Assembly (NCBI GenBank): GCA_013365365.1
Contig: JABVXU010000008.1
Span: 372,001-436,000, forward strand
Reading direction: 5' to 3'
DNA from: Cruorifilaria tuberocauda
Taxonomy: Eukaryota > Nematoda > Chromadorea > Rhabditida > Onchocercidae
DNA length: 64,000 nucleotides
Shown: piece after piece, positions 53,901 to 64,000 of the stretch
How the letters are laid out: each line of letters opens with the position of its first letter
Position numbering within the stretch: the stretch's first letter is position 1
Position numbers and translations under genes: made by a program
Notes under the pieces: generated by a model
What the model saw: the letters and a program-made list of their open reading frames with translations, nothing else
What the model was told of the DNA's origin: nothing
The model's database searches: none

Positions 53901-56057
53901 GTTCCATTATATGCTAATCAGCACTGAAAATGTTCACTGTCAAAAAATAAAAAATTATTATGATATTTTGCAAATGAACTATATAAAAAATAAATGATGA
54001 AGTACTTGCTTCTTATAACTACGCCATAAAGCATGCAGTGATATCGGATTATTCGAGCAAAGAGTTAAAATACACTTCTTTTACTCAGCCAAATATTGTA
54101 TAATATCATCGATAATCTCCAGAACTTCACACTGCATTTTTGATAAAAATCGCTTTCATTTCTCAGCATTTCAAAAATATGTTTTTGATAATGAACAGAT
54201 CTTGAATAATGCGTCAAAAAAGACTAGAAATAGTAGTTCAGTAATCATTTCAAATATCATATTTCATGAAATGCTTTTCTTGCAACATAATATTCAGAAA
54301 ATTTTCTAGAATGACGGAATGGATGAAAAATGCTTTTTTCGTGAACAATTAACATCCTCTGGATATACAATGTTTCAATCCGCATGGAAGCGAAACTTAT
54401 TTCTTGGATTTAACAGGTTTTTCTTCAAATCCTTTTTTTTTCAAGTTAAATTAAGAGCATTTAGTGATAGTTCTACTCACTAATACTATAATATTTTGAA
54501 GCGAAAATGTATAAGGGAAAGTGGTAATTAAATGCGAGAAGGAAACTTCAATTTTATTGCAATAATCACATTTTTTTTTTGCGATAATCACATAACGGAT
54601 AGGAAAGATGAAGAAATGGGATAAGTAGTGAAGAAAGAAAGAGGCGACAAACTGTCTATAAATTGTTCTACAACAAGTGGCAACAAACAGAAAAAATAGG
54701 CCATTTTAAGAAGTGTGATAAACAACGATGACAACAGTGGCGTTTGACAACAAAAGTATTTCTCATACTTTTTCGTTTTCGGAAGATTTTGGCGCAAAGT
54801 CACATCCTTGAATTCCGTCCATCAGCCAATCAATGATAAGGAAGCACATTGCGTTAGACAAATCCTTCTCACTGGAAGAAACAAGAGAATTTCTGTGTAT
54901 GATAACTAAATTATAGTTTCCACAATTACATTTTGACGGTTGAAGTGCGGCGGTCTTTGAGGCGCTCGGTCAAAATTGAAGCTTCAATTGCAATATGTAA
55001 GATGAACGCATGCACTAATTCAGTTCAATGGGAACAATGCATTCAGCATTCAACTAATCAGTTAAAATTCACTTTTGCTAACTTCCTTTCACCGCTTGTT
55101 TTGAGGGGAATGGGAAGCAAAAATTCATACAATGCCAATTAGATGTTTTCAAATATCATACTGCAATATCAGCTCATTGAAAATATTATTAAAGCACAAA
55201 TTTCACAAAATTATTACTACTATTGAAGAATGTATCGAGAAACTTCGCGCAAAACTTAAATTCAGTGCCACTTACTGTTTCAAATTGATATAACATTTAT
55301 TTGAAGAATTTTAAGACTTATCTAAATCCAAATTCTGCTCCACTAATCGCTTTCTCCTTGTGCTTCCAGAAGTTGCATTTAACAGAAATTTTCATATAAT
55401 TTCTCATAGCAATAAAATTGCATTTCATCAAGAATGATTTGACGATTATGGGATTGCTTCAACACATTATTCTTTTTTAAGGAGACTATTAATAATTGAT
55501 ACATTAATAGAACCTGGTTTATCAGTGTTTTTGAACAATGAACAGGAAGGAAATCACGGGAAGAGAGCTGTCGTTAGAATCGTACTAGGAACGCCTTTTA
55601 CTCGTTTATCTTTCCTCTTCCTTTCGCTCTCTATATCCCTCTTTGAAAGCAATAACTATTTGCTATTGTATTTTTTCATTTCTTTCAATAACAGATCTAA
55701 GACAAATTTTTGGAAAAAGATAAAATTTCAACTCTTTTTCTTACCTCCCTTAAAAGAGAATCATTCGATAATAATCATTAAAATTTTATATTGCTAGTTG
55801 CTGCTTTTGGATTCCAGAATTTTAGATCTGCTAGTTTCAGAAAAGGGAAATTTCAAGATCCATCGCAAATCAATACAAAAAGGCGATGTTTTTTATTTAC
55901 CAAGTTATTGCGTGAGGTAAAATCAACACGGCTAACGTCCTGTTCACAGTCGGAAAAGAATGATCAAGCAGAATTGGATCTAGAATCGAAACGGCAACGC
56001 TATCTGTATAATGTTGTCCGAGAATCACTATTAAGTCGAATTCGAGCTACAGATTAG
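50970..56057 (+). CDS. egl-17: Fibroblast growth factor, FGF8/EGL-17-like ligand, complete (233 aa)
   Basis: FGFs are secreted ligands of receptor tyrosine kinases; in Caenorhabditis EGL-17 guides migrating myoblasts. Exons 50970-51047, 52751-52782, 52832-52980, 53142-53245, 54310-54416 and 55826-56057 join in phase. Exon 1 includes the hydrophobic stretch VFRLFLLCFVESC, a possible secretion signal. The beta-trefoil core runs from about residue 53: VWQLYSQC, FVQIFLKHANARGQQLNH, GRIRMENALTGKFICFNKRH (compare VRGAETGLYICMNKKGK), DEKCFFREQLTSSGYTMFQS and KRNLFLGFNR. The last exon has a glycine-box-like segment, FRKGKFQDPSQ, then RRCFLFTKLLRE and a charged tail of about 50 residues absent from most FGFs. 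Placement nearer EGL-17 than LET-756 rests on motifs only. Introns are large (first 1.7 kb) except intron 2, 49 bp. Confidence 0.88.
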
Positions 56058-56097
56058 TATATCTGTACAATAACATTATGTTACATTTAGTAATAGC

Positions 56098-56769
56098 TAG
56101 AAAACCTTTGATACCACCCTAATCCACGTGTTTGTCATTGTAGGTAGTTTGCCGCTTTTCTCGTTTATTTTTTCTTCGGATTTATCAGCGAGTTGAGAAT
56201 TCTTGCTTAATGCAATATCCTTCCTGAGTTGTTTGTGCCAATAAACAATGTTGTTCATTACAACTTTGAAATGCTCGATATAAACTAGAAATGTCAAGAA
56301 TGCTCTTGAAGTGAGATATAAAATAGAAATAAACAATTATTAAACGAAATAAGTATTGCTAGCTAACGAGCTAATCGCAATATTTCGGCAATATTAGTGT
56401 CGTTTTCACTATTATTTTTCTGATTAAGAAAATTTTCACACAAGGTTTTTACAAGTTAATCTTTATTCACATAATTAGTATTTTAATCGGGTGGATTATG
56501 ATGTATTAGCTATTCCGTCTGAAATCTTTAAAATTACATACCAGTTTAACATATTTATATATATTAGCATTTCGAATGTAAGATGATACCACAGTAAAAA
56601 TTTTATCAAATTTTCTTCTCAGAGAATTACCAACTACTAATAGAGTGCATAATTCATGAAATAAGATGCGAAATCTGTGTGGTATTGTAACTTTAACAAC
56701 GATAATAATTAAAAAAGCATTTAAATTTACGGCGGATAAAGTCAAATAAAGTATTGCAAATAATTTCAA
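56098..56769 (-). CDS. Possible membrane-protein gene, fragmentary and low confidence
   Basis: On the minus strand a frame at about 56532-56769 encodes a hydrophobic segment (LNAFLIIIVVKVTI) followed by a basic stretch (NSLRRKFDKIF) and meets an excellent donor (CTG, then GTATGTAA). A second block, about 56098-56296, follows an acceptor and reads to a stop 41 bp beyond the convergent FGF stop. Two alternative frames are open in that block, so the join is ambiguous. Another hydrophobic minus-strand frame lies at 56979-57182. The pattern suggests part of a multi-pass receptor-like gene or its remnant; no family was recognised. Confidence 0.25.
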
Positions 56770-59234
56770 CTTCCAAAAGTTTGTCCTTTCAAAAGTTCAT
56801 TATAAATGCCAGAATAGAAATCTTTCCTTTCAAAATCATTTTGCGCCAATCGTACCAAAAAGGAATAATGCATCGATAAAAAGAATGATTTGGTTTAAAA
56901 ATGTGTTCAAATTTTATTTAAAAAAGGCTTCTCAAAAACTTACAAATATAAAGACAATGATATTAATTTGCAACATCATCAACAGTTGCAGAACACTGGT
57001 TTGGAAAATATTATAAGGATTTTAAAGATAGTGTTTGTTACATTGATAATATTGATGAAAAAAATTACAAGGCAATCTCGAACAGCAATCTTCACATGTG
57101 ACAGATTAAGAAATATCCCTAATAAATTCGGAATAGGCGAAGAGAGTGACAGTGACCTTTCGATGTAAAGATTCTGCTTCATCTTGGTTTATTTCCGAAT
57201 TACTTGATTCTGTTTCCGTAGGTTACTATTTTTTAAATATCATTGCCATTATCGGAAAATCCGAGGGATTCATGAAAACTTTAATTCTTTTCATTTATAA
57301 AATAATTCCCCTCAAACCGTTAAACTAATAATTCCTATAATTTGTAATAAATTTTCGGTACACGGCAAATCTATGTAAACATTCCCATAAATCACATCTA
57401 AATATTTTGTAAACCTCATCAGAAATCTTATCTACCTTAACATTTTGTGGACGTTAATCATTTCTTTACAAACATTCCGATTTCTTCTTTTGTACAGTGT
57501 ATTAATGGGCTTCAGCTGTATACTGGTATTTCACTATAAAAGACCAGGATACTTAGGAGGATCTTTCTAGATCCGTGCTACAACCGCATTTGTTCTACAT
57601 CCGTTCTATATTGACATTTGGATTCTTTTCCGATTTTCTGACCTTTTCTTACTTCTCAACTCAACCAGTTCAAGTTTGTTCCAAATTATTGCTGTAATCT
57701 CCAACTTTATCAACAAAATATTACCTTGGCTTGTTCTTCAGCTAACATTCCAACAAACGAGAATTGTCCCACTAACGTAAGGAACAACCTCGTAACAAAT
57801 TGTCCGTGAATCAAACCAAATCAAAAAACTATCCAATTCAAAAATCCCTTTTCACGACAGCCATTATGATTATAGTAACATTGATGCACTTAATATTGCT
57901 CAATTTAACCTTATATTATCACTGGCCACTTCGATGATGTTATTTTCCACTGATATTTGACTATCACTAATAACTTGCATCAAACAAAATTTTCCCGTTA
58001 AATTAGTCCAACAAAAATTAATCCAATAGATTCAGTACCATTTTAAGTAAATAACTCATGCTGATATCCTGTCCCAATGAAGTAAAAATTTCATTTTTCT
58101 TTTACTTTCCTTTGCCAACACAAATTGAAATGGTTTTGAACCTTTTTTAAAACTCTTCAACCTCGTTAACATTATATTTAATTCATTGGAGATAAAAAGA
58201 AGGAGAAATTTTGATTTAATAAAATTAATTCATTGATAAATCTGATAAATCTACGACATTGAACTTGAAATTTCCATAACTGATTAATTATATCAGCTTC
58301 TTCTTTACTGTTTGGAAAGTGGACTTGTTTTATCCGCTTATATAAATGGTTGCTGCTATTTTCTTTGTTAATTAGAAATATAGGAATTTGACGGTCTAGA
58401 AGATTTGAAACAGATACCATTCCCCATTCAGAAGTTAGGTTAAAGATATGCGCAGTAACTTGATGAATTCAGCAAGCAGATTGTTTCTTAAGAAAGTGAA
58501 TAAGAAATTGAGCAGATGAAGAGAGAGAGAAAGACAGAAGGAGAGAGAGAGAGTTGCAATTTTCTTTTTCCAGTCACAAACTTTAAATTCGTGGGTGAAC
58601 TCACAAATTTAAAATAGCTTGGTTCATTAAGTAGCATCTTTTAATATTAAAAAATCAGCAACAAAAGCTTCAATTGCATGCAAAATTCAAAAAAAAAAGA
58701 TTTGAAATTTCAAAACTGTTCCATCAAGCAACACATGCAAACATTCAGTAATTATGAGACGAGAGAAGAATGAACTTTCATACAGAACAGTAACGTGATG
58801 TATTGTTATTGGTGACATTCTAATTTTCAAAGTTCGATCGTATGTGTAATGTTTCATTTCGACTTCTGGAATGTAAGATTTTCTCAGCTTCTTTATAAAC
58901 TAAAAGATGGAGCATAAATCAGACGATCATATTTGGATTCGTTCACTGATAAACTTAGAATTTGAATATATTTGAATTTCCAAATAAAGCAATGTGTAAA
59001 ACTAAATTTTTTGATTTTGCATTAGTGATTCTAACAGCTGCTTCACACGCTACTGAAACGCAGAAAAATATCACAAAAACTGGAAGCTATCAGAATTCAC
59101 CTAATATTGTGAGATTGAAAACTGACTAAAAACGAACCAGCTAGATATCAGATTTCGCTCAAATATCACAGGAGTTAAAAGCGTCAAAATTTATCTAATA
59201 CTTTGTGACTGAAAAGTGATCAAATACAATTCAA
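56770..59234. other. Unassigned, about 2.5 kb
   Basis: It contains the hydrophobic minus-strand frame 56979-57182, an 80-codon minus-strand frame at 58178-58420 rich in Asn, Ile and Lys, and a GA-rich repeat (58519-58553). None can be assigned. Confidence 0.45.
58519..58553. repeat. GA-rich simple repeat
   Basis: Imperfect (GA)n run, downstream of the K2P-like gene on its transcribed side. Confidence 0.85.
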
Positions 59235-62200
59235 CTACATATCCGATTCGATTTCTTCTTCCTCTTCAATTATCTTATTCTCCTCAACATCTTTATTGCA
59301 CATCCAACGCCGAAGTATACCAAAATATTTGCTAAATAGCAATTCGAATCCCTAGAAACAAAACTTCTTTATTAATTAAAACGAGCTGAAGCCCCATAGT
59401 GTGATTTATTGCAATTCTAGCTCAAAAATTTTCATGCAAAATCCTAATATTATTAATAATAAAAGTTAAGATTAAATTTGTTCCTCTTGCTGAAAAGATC
59501 TCAAATTTGAAGAAAATCGATTGAGATTTAGCTGACTAATGAGGATTAGCAAAATCAATAATTTGCCAATAAATACTACCTGCAAAACATGTTCAATCTG
59601 CCGATCGATCAATACATAAGATACGGATATCAGACCAACAGCGAATAGAGCGACAAGGATCAACGTGAGAGATGGTTCGATACTGCAGCTTCCCACCGTT
59701 GACAACATCAGAAATACGTGAAAGGCGGCATCGATGAACGGCTAAAGTGAAATTATGTTTATTAAGTGCTGCATTACGGAACAAATATTGAAAAAATGGA
59801 ATTGTGAAATAAAGTACAGATTTGCATGAAACTCAGAATCAGAATTTTTTACAAGTATTGAAATAAATTTGTCCTCGCCTCTCACTACATGACACTTCCT
59901 GACCTACTTGAATAGAAGATTTGATGTAGTGTGATTGAAAAAAAAGACTGATACTTGGAGAACAGAGGAAGAAATCGGATAAGTGATAATTATTGTTGGT
60001 GAAAATGAAACTATCGAAAAAATTATGTAAAGAACAGCAAATTCCGAAAGTAATTTAAAAATTTAGGAAAAAATATGAGATTTTTCAAATCAAACCTGAC
60101 TTAATATTATTTCGGAACTAAAGTTACTGGACAAGTTAAATAGCTATTGAAAATTGTTAAAATGCCATGTTTCCCAAGATGATGGATATGTCTACTTCTT
60201 TAAACTATGAAGTTAAAAACAGTTAAAAACAGTCAAGATGCAATTTAAATATTTTTAGTGATCAACTTTAATAAACGGAAAATTCGAGGAATTCAATAAG
60301 TTTAAACATACCGTATCATCGTTAGATTCCTCCATAATGTCGAAAATAACAGCTGTCGCAAAAATAGCTATAAGTGCCGCAATAAATAAATGGTTACCCG
60401 GAAATAGACCAGCAAACATTTTGGAGCATTGAGCGAGGTATAAAAGTGCAAGCGGTATGCCAACAATAGCATAACTCATTGCTGCTATTTTGCCCATTGA
60501 TGAGAAATTTTCCTCATCTAGGAATCCTAAAGAAATTATTGAACTTTTTTAATTATCAAGTAAAAATTTCCGTTCAGAATTACCATTATATGATTCAATT
60601 ATTCAATATAGATAGTTTAGCTAGTGATGAATGTCCTAATGTGGTTATGTACAGGCGTACAAAAAAAGTATTATGATATCAACGTAGGAAACACTCTAAT
60701 CAGTTCAGTCACTGAACAAGATTTTTGATTTTTTTTCTTCCCTTACAGAAACAAATTTTTTTGAAATGACACCAGTTCTTCAGATTTGGCCGTTATACAT
60801 GAATATTCTGAGTTCCAAAATCTCATGAAACTTTTGTACAGTCGAATTTTTCGATTATCGGTTCGAGTCCTTTGAGTCTCGAAATTTTGAAGCGTAAAAT
60901 ATTAAGATTTTCTTATTAAAAATAAATTCCTCCAGAAACTTCCATGAAATTATTTTACACATTTATTTTTAAATAATTATTAGGGGCGGTAACTTACCAA
61001 TTGTGGTAACCAGAGTAAAAGCATGTATGAATGCTTTATTGAATGATTTTGATGGTGAAGCGGTAACTTTTCGGCACGAATTTAGCACAAGTCTTTCATA
61101 GATGTCCAGTTTCTGATTAGCCATTAGGAACCATTCATGTTCTGACTGGGCCATCGTCTCTGCCCATAACACATTTAACATTTCACTTCGTTGTGCATCC
61201 AACCGTGCAGCACTTTTCTCACATCTCTAAAATTTCTGCACCATGATAGTTCACTGAACGTTTCAAGAAACGGCATTATTACCAAAAAAAAGTTCATGAA
61301 CTTCATGGAAAATAAACAGTCAAGCCGTTTTTAAGAAATTGAAAATAGATCGATAGTTTTGATGGCGAATATTTTTTATGCATAAATGTAAAGAATTATC
61401 GATGAAATAGTGGAAATTAATCTGTCATGAGATAACGTTCTACAAAATAGCGAGGATGGAGCCTTTAAATTATAATAGTAAATGTTGTTTATAATTAGGA
61501 TATGTTTATCAACCAATGATTGCTAGAAAAAATGATATCTATCATTTTTAAAAAGAAGTTCATATTTAAGGTGAAAGTGAAGGTTTATTAGAATATTTAA
61601 AAAAATATTTGGAATTTATTTCCATAGTTTCATTGTGATGAATTATAACTTCTATGACTTCGATTTCAAATTTCAAGGATGTAATTTTATGAATTGTATA
61701 CAAAGTTTCATGAACTGAAAAAATTTATGGAACAAAAAGTACATCACTCAACTAATTCTGTCATTATACTTCCTCATTTATAAATTTGAAAATATTTGAG
61801 AGAATAGTTATTCTTCAAATATCTGCAAATCATTTGACGATACTGAAGTATAATTTATTGAAATATATCATGTCAGGTTTATCAGTCATTTCTGGTGCTA
61901 AATATACCGTAAATGTTCCAGTTAAGAAAGTGTGACAAAATGGAGATTTGTAAATAAAAAAACTTGTAATTTGTAAAAACCGATGCATACACTTCTACTG
62001 CACATATTTTTGCACTTTTTTAAAAAAAAAAGTGTCAGAAGATGAACAACAATAACATTGTACCGGATTTAATTTCTAAATCAAAAAATTTTTATAGGCT
62101 TACCAAAGTTTGCTGTCGTTTCGGCAAAGTAGAAAAGATTAAGGCACCAAGAACTAAGTAAGTAAGGAGTATTAAACCAAAGAATAGAGTTCGCCGTAAA

Positions 62201-62268
62201 GCTAGTTCTACTCGAGGCTCCACACCACACCCCATCAACGCTTGAATAATACACACCAACTGCCTCAT
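59235..62268 (-). CDS. Two-pore-domain (K2P/TWK) potassium-channel-like protein with degenerate pores, 295 aa
   Basis: K2P channels are plasma-membrane dimers giving background potassium leak. Five exons join in phase: 62104-62268, 60998-61226, 60312-60526, 59580-59741, 59235-59351. Order: M1 (FFGLILLTYLVLGALIFS), a long extracellular loop, pore helix 1 (FIHAFTLVTTIG), M2 (AAMSYAIVGIPLALLYLAQC, the strong family signature YAIVGIPLALL), M3 (LFIAALIAIFATAVIFDI), pore helix 2 (PFIDAAFHVFLMLSTVG), M4 (LILVALFAVGLISVSYV), and an acidic tail ending EEEEEIESDM. The first filter reads TIGFLD and the second TVGSCS, where the family has TIGYGN/D and TIGFGD. The start chosen directly follows an acceptor; an internal Met at MGCGVEP is an alternative. 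The protein is shorter than most TWK channels. Confidence 0.88.
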
Positions 62269-62821
62269 CTAAACAGCTTTAACCTCAACATATATCAACG
62301 CTCTCAACTTTTATCCTTCACGTGCACACACATACATACATACACACACACACACGCACACACATCACGTATCTCTTCCACCTTCTGCATTGCTCATGAT
62401 ACCACACATAGCATCCTTCGCGCTTTTGTTCCGGTTTACCACAAAAATAAATTAGGCGAAATGTCGTTTGCGAAAAGTAAACTTCCGACTAATTACCTCC
62501 GGTTTATAGTTGTAATGAAAATGCCAAAGTCTGTTAATTTTTGAAGGTCGATGGTTCAGTGCTAACAATGAAAAGCCTGCTTCTTTTTTATAGCCAACAC
62601 TGAAAGATCATAAATCAATTCAACGCCAATAACGATTGATCATCGCCTTTATTAAAGTAATTTACTTAAGCGCAAATAGTGCAACACAAAATTTCTCAAA
62701 GCATGGATAAATCAGCATAGAAATCCACGTTAAAGTATAGAAACAAAATCAACATTTTTCTTCAAAAACCGAGCAATAAAAAGCAATTTTGATTAATATC
62801 GCTTCTATCATTTCAGCTTAT
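62269..62821. other. Spacer between sec-3 and the K2P-like gene
   Basis: About 550 bp between two minus-strand genes. It holds a CA microsatellite at 62323-62366 and no recognisable gene; the plus-strand frame at 62242-62544 is largely that repeat plus the antisense of exon 1. Confidence 0.6.
62323..62366. repeat. CA microsatellite
   Basis: ACACACATACATACATACACACACACACA-type run just upstream of the K2P-like start codon (upstream in its direction of transcription). Confidence 0.9.
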
Positions 62822-64000
62822 TCAATGCTGCATAGCGAACTGAGAAAAATAGCTCAAAACATCTTGGATAAATACTTCAAGATCGACTCGTGAGTTCGGA
62901 TAACACTGTTCCATTATTTCATTGTAATGCTTCAACTGTTTTAGGAATTCATCCTGAAAAGTTTGTAAACCAAATACAGTAGGAGAGCAATATCTAAAGC
63001 ACAATTAAGATAAAGTTCTGTACAATTCTACGTTTGAAAAAAACATCAGACAAGAGAATAAAAAGCTGAAGCAGACAAACACTAACTTGCATATTCCTCC
63101 AAACAACTTGTAGTAGCGGCGAATTATCAATTAGATGTTTTTCTATCTTCTTGTATAACTGTTCGAATCCTTTTTTGACCTCCTTTTCCGGATAAAGTGA
63201 TATCACCTATACAGTAAAATTACGAGATTCGAACAAACTGAGATTTCTGGTAGTTTGAATACAAGAAAACACTTCCATGTCATGTAAAGGAAGAGCACCG
63301 CATGTACCTTTTTTAATTCTGATCGGCTGAACTGTTGGTGAAATGCTACCTCCTCAGGCTTGACTCCTTGCCGAATGACATTTTCTACTAATTCGAAAAA
63401 TTGCTGAAAGAAAAGTACATATAAATTAATTCAAAGAGCAACTTTTATGAAGCAACCTTTTCTTTTATAGAAGCAGATTGTATTTCCACGTAAATGCCAT
63501 GAAAGTGCTTACTTTATTTCCAGAATAATAAGTTATATGCATGAACTAACATGTATTTTCTCAAGAGGCCTTCCCATCAATTCTTTCACATAAACCTGTA
63601 TGTTATCTTGATATGCTTTTTTTGCTTCTTTCCTTCGCGAATCCAAGCAATCGATTTTCAGTTCCGATAAAATAGCTGCAAAGAAATCTGATTCTGATCA
63701 AAAATCCCCTCTTCAATCAATTTGAACAGTAGTGTCATGTATTTTGATACGCTCTCGCAAGACATAGGATTCATATTACTTAACACTGTTATTAACAAAT
63801 ATTTTAGAGTATTAAACCTTATACCATCCTCACATAAACAGAAAAATTACTGCAAAATTTAAATGTTTAAGCGTACAGTACAAATGATGATAATTTTCGA
63901 ATCGAACAACTGCCGCTGGTGATTTCGAAAACGGTGATATAGCAGCACATTCGATCCCATCTTTCAAGGAAGTTATAAGCTGTATATACCACCGATCTAG
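62822..64000 (-). CDS. sec-3: Exocyst complex component 1 (Sec3), C-terminal part; gene runs off right edge
   Basis: Sec3 is the exocyst subunit that helps tether secretory vesicles at the plasma membrane. Exons in phase: 63877-64000 (continues past the edge), 63551-63675, 63308-63403, 63087-63206, 62822-62953. Matches to the animal Sec3 C-terminus include [96 protein letters not shown] and the final [14 protein letters not shown] (compare QDILDYCSSIAQSH). About 172 residues are present; the N-terminal PH-like domain and coiled coils are outside. The donor used at 63877 (T, then GTACGC) rather than the later GTAATT restores the family alignment. Confidence 0.94.

Noticed and set aside
60518..60526. 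Alternative acceptor (CCTAG) for the second K2P-like pore exon
   Set aside because: It would give TIG followed by DEENF, deleting two residues and breaking the canonical spacing to the GK of M2, and still gives no GYG.
60862..60872. GGTTCGAGTCC, a perfect tRNA B-box
   Set aside because: No A-box or cloverleaf arms can be formed with the flanking sequence.
63711..63793. Frame [16 protein letters not shown] inside the sec-3 region
   Set aside because: Inserting it interrupts the continuous alignment to animal Sec3; it lies in an intron when the donor GTACGC at 63876 is used.
1..64000. Endosymbiont (Wolbachia) inserts, transposons or CRISPR arrays
   Set aside because: No bacterial-type long frame, transposase, terminal repeats or regularly spaced repeats were seen by eye; short degraded fragments cannot be excluded without a search.

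Overview
The window is nuclear DNA of a nematode, most likely a filarial or other spirurid species. The DNA is AT-rich. Genes are broken into many short exons by small to mid-sized introns ending in TTTCAG-type acceptors. Several start codons sit just behind a strong acceptor, as expected where a spliced leader is added. Every recognisable protein has a Caenorhabditis or general animal counterpart. I built exon chains by hand and checked that reading phase is kept across each junction. All coordinates come from reading the sequence, not from a search.

Layout. (1) 508-13777, minus: the N-terminal half, about 1,290 residues in 26 exons, of the mechanosensitive channel Piezo; the gene runs off the left edge. 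(2) 15629-16391, minus: a complete 105-residue R-SNARE. (3) 16392-21884: about 5.5 kb with no supportable gene. (4) 21885-25396, plus: a divergent importin-alpha-like armadillo protein. (5) 27849-30704, minus: a complete cytohesin ARF-GEF. (6) 32333-34376, minus: an unrecognised 322-residue protein in seven exons. (7) 34983-37392, plus: protein O-fucosyltransferase 2. (8) 37592-39327, minus: ribosomal protein S2, convergent with POFUT2. (9) 41324-46891, plus: the ER chaperone HYOU1/GRP170, divergent from rps-2. (10) 47270-47445, plus: an orphan first exon behind a spliced-leader-like acceptor. (11) 50970-56057, plus: a secreted FGF ligand of the FGF8/EGL-17 type. (12) 56098-56769, minus: weak traces of a membrane-protein gene. 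(13) 59235-62268, minus: a two-pore-domain potassium-channel-like protein with both selectivity filters degenerate. (14) 62822-64000, minus: the C-terminus of exocyst subunit Sec3.

The genes are ordinary eukaryotic neighbours rather than one pathway. Loose themes are secretion (R-SNARE, cytohesin, Sec3, HYOU1, POFUT2, FGF) and membrane excitability (Piezo, K2P-like). The observations most worth a second look are the K2P-like protein that has lost both GYG/GFG signatures, the importin-alpha-like solenoid that seems to have lost the Trp/Asn ladder, the orphan 322-residue gene with two micro-exons, a cluster of ACGT cores and a shared 20-bp GC-rich element in divergent promoter regions, and an unusual loop in the cytohesin PH domain. 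I saw no CRISPR array, tRNA, rRNA, transposase, bacterial insert or viral gene.
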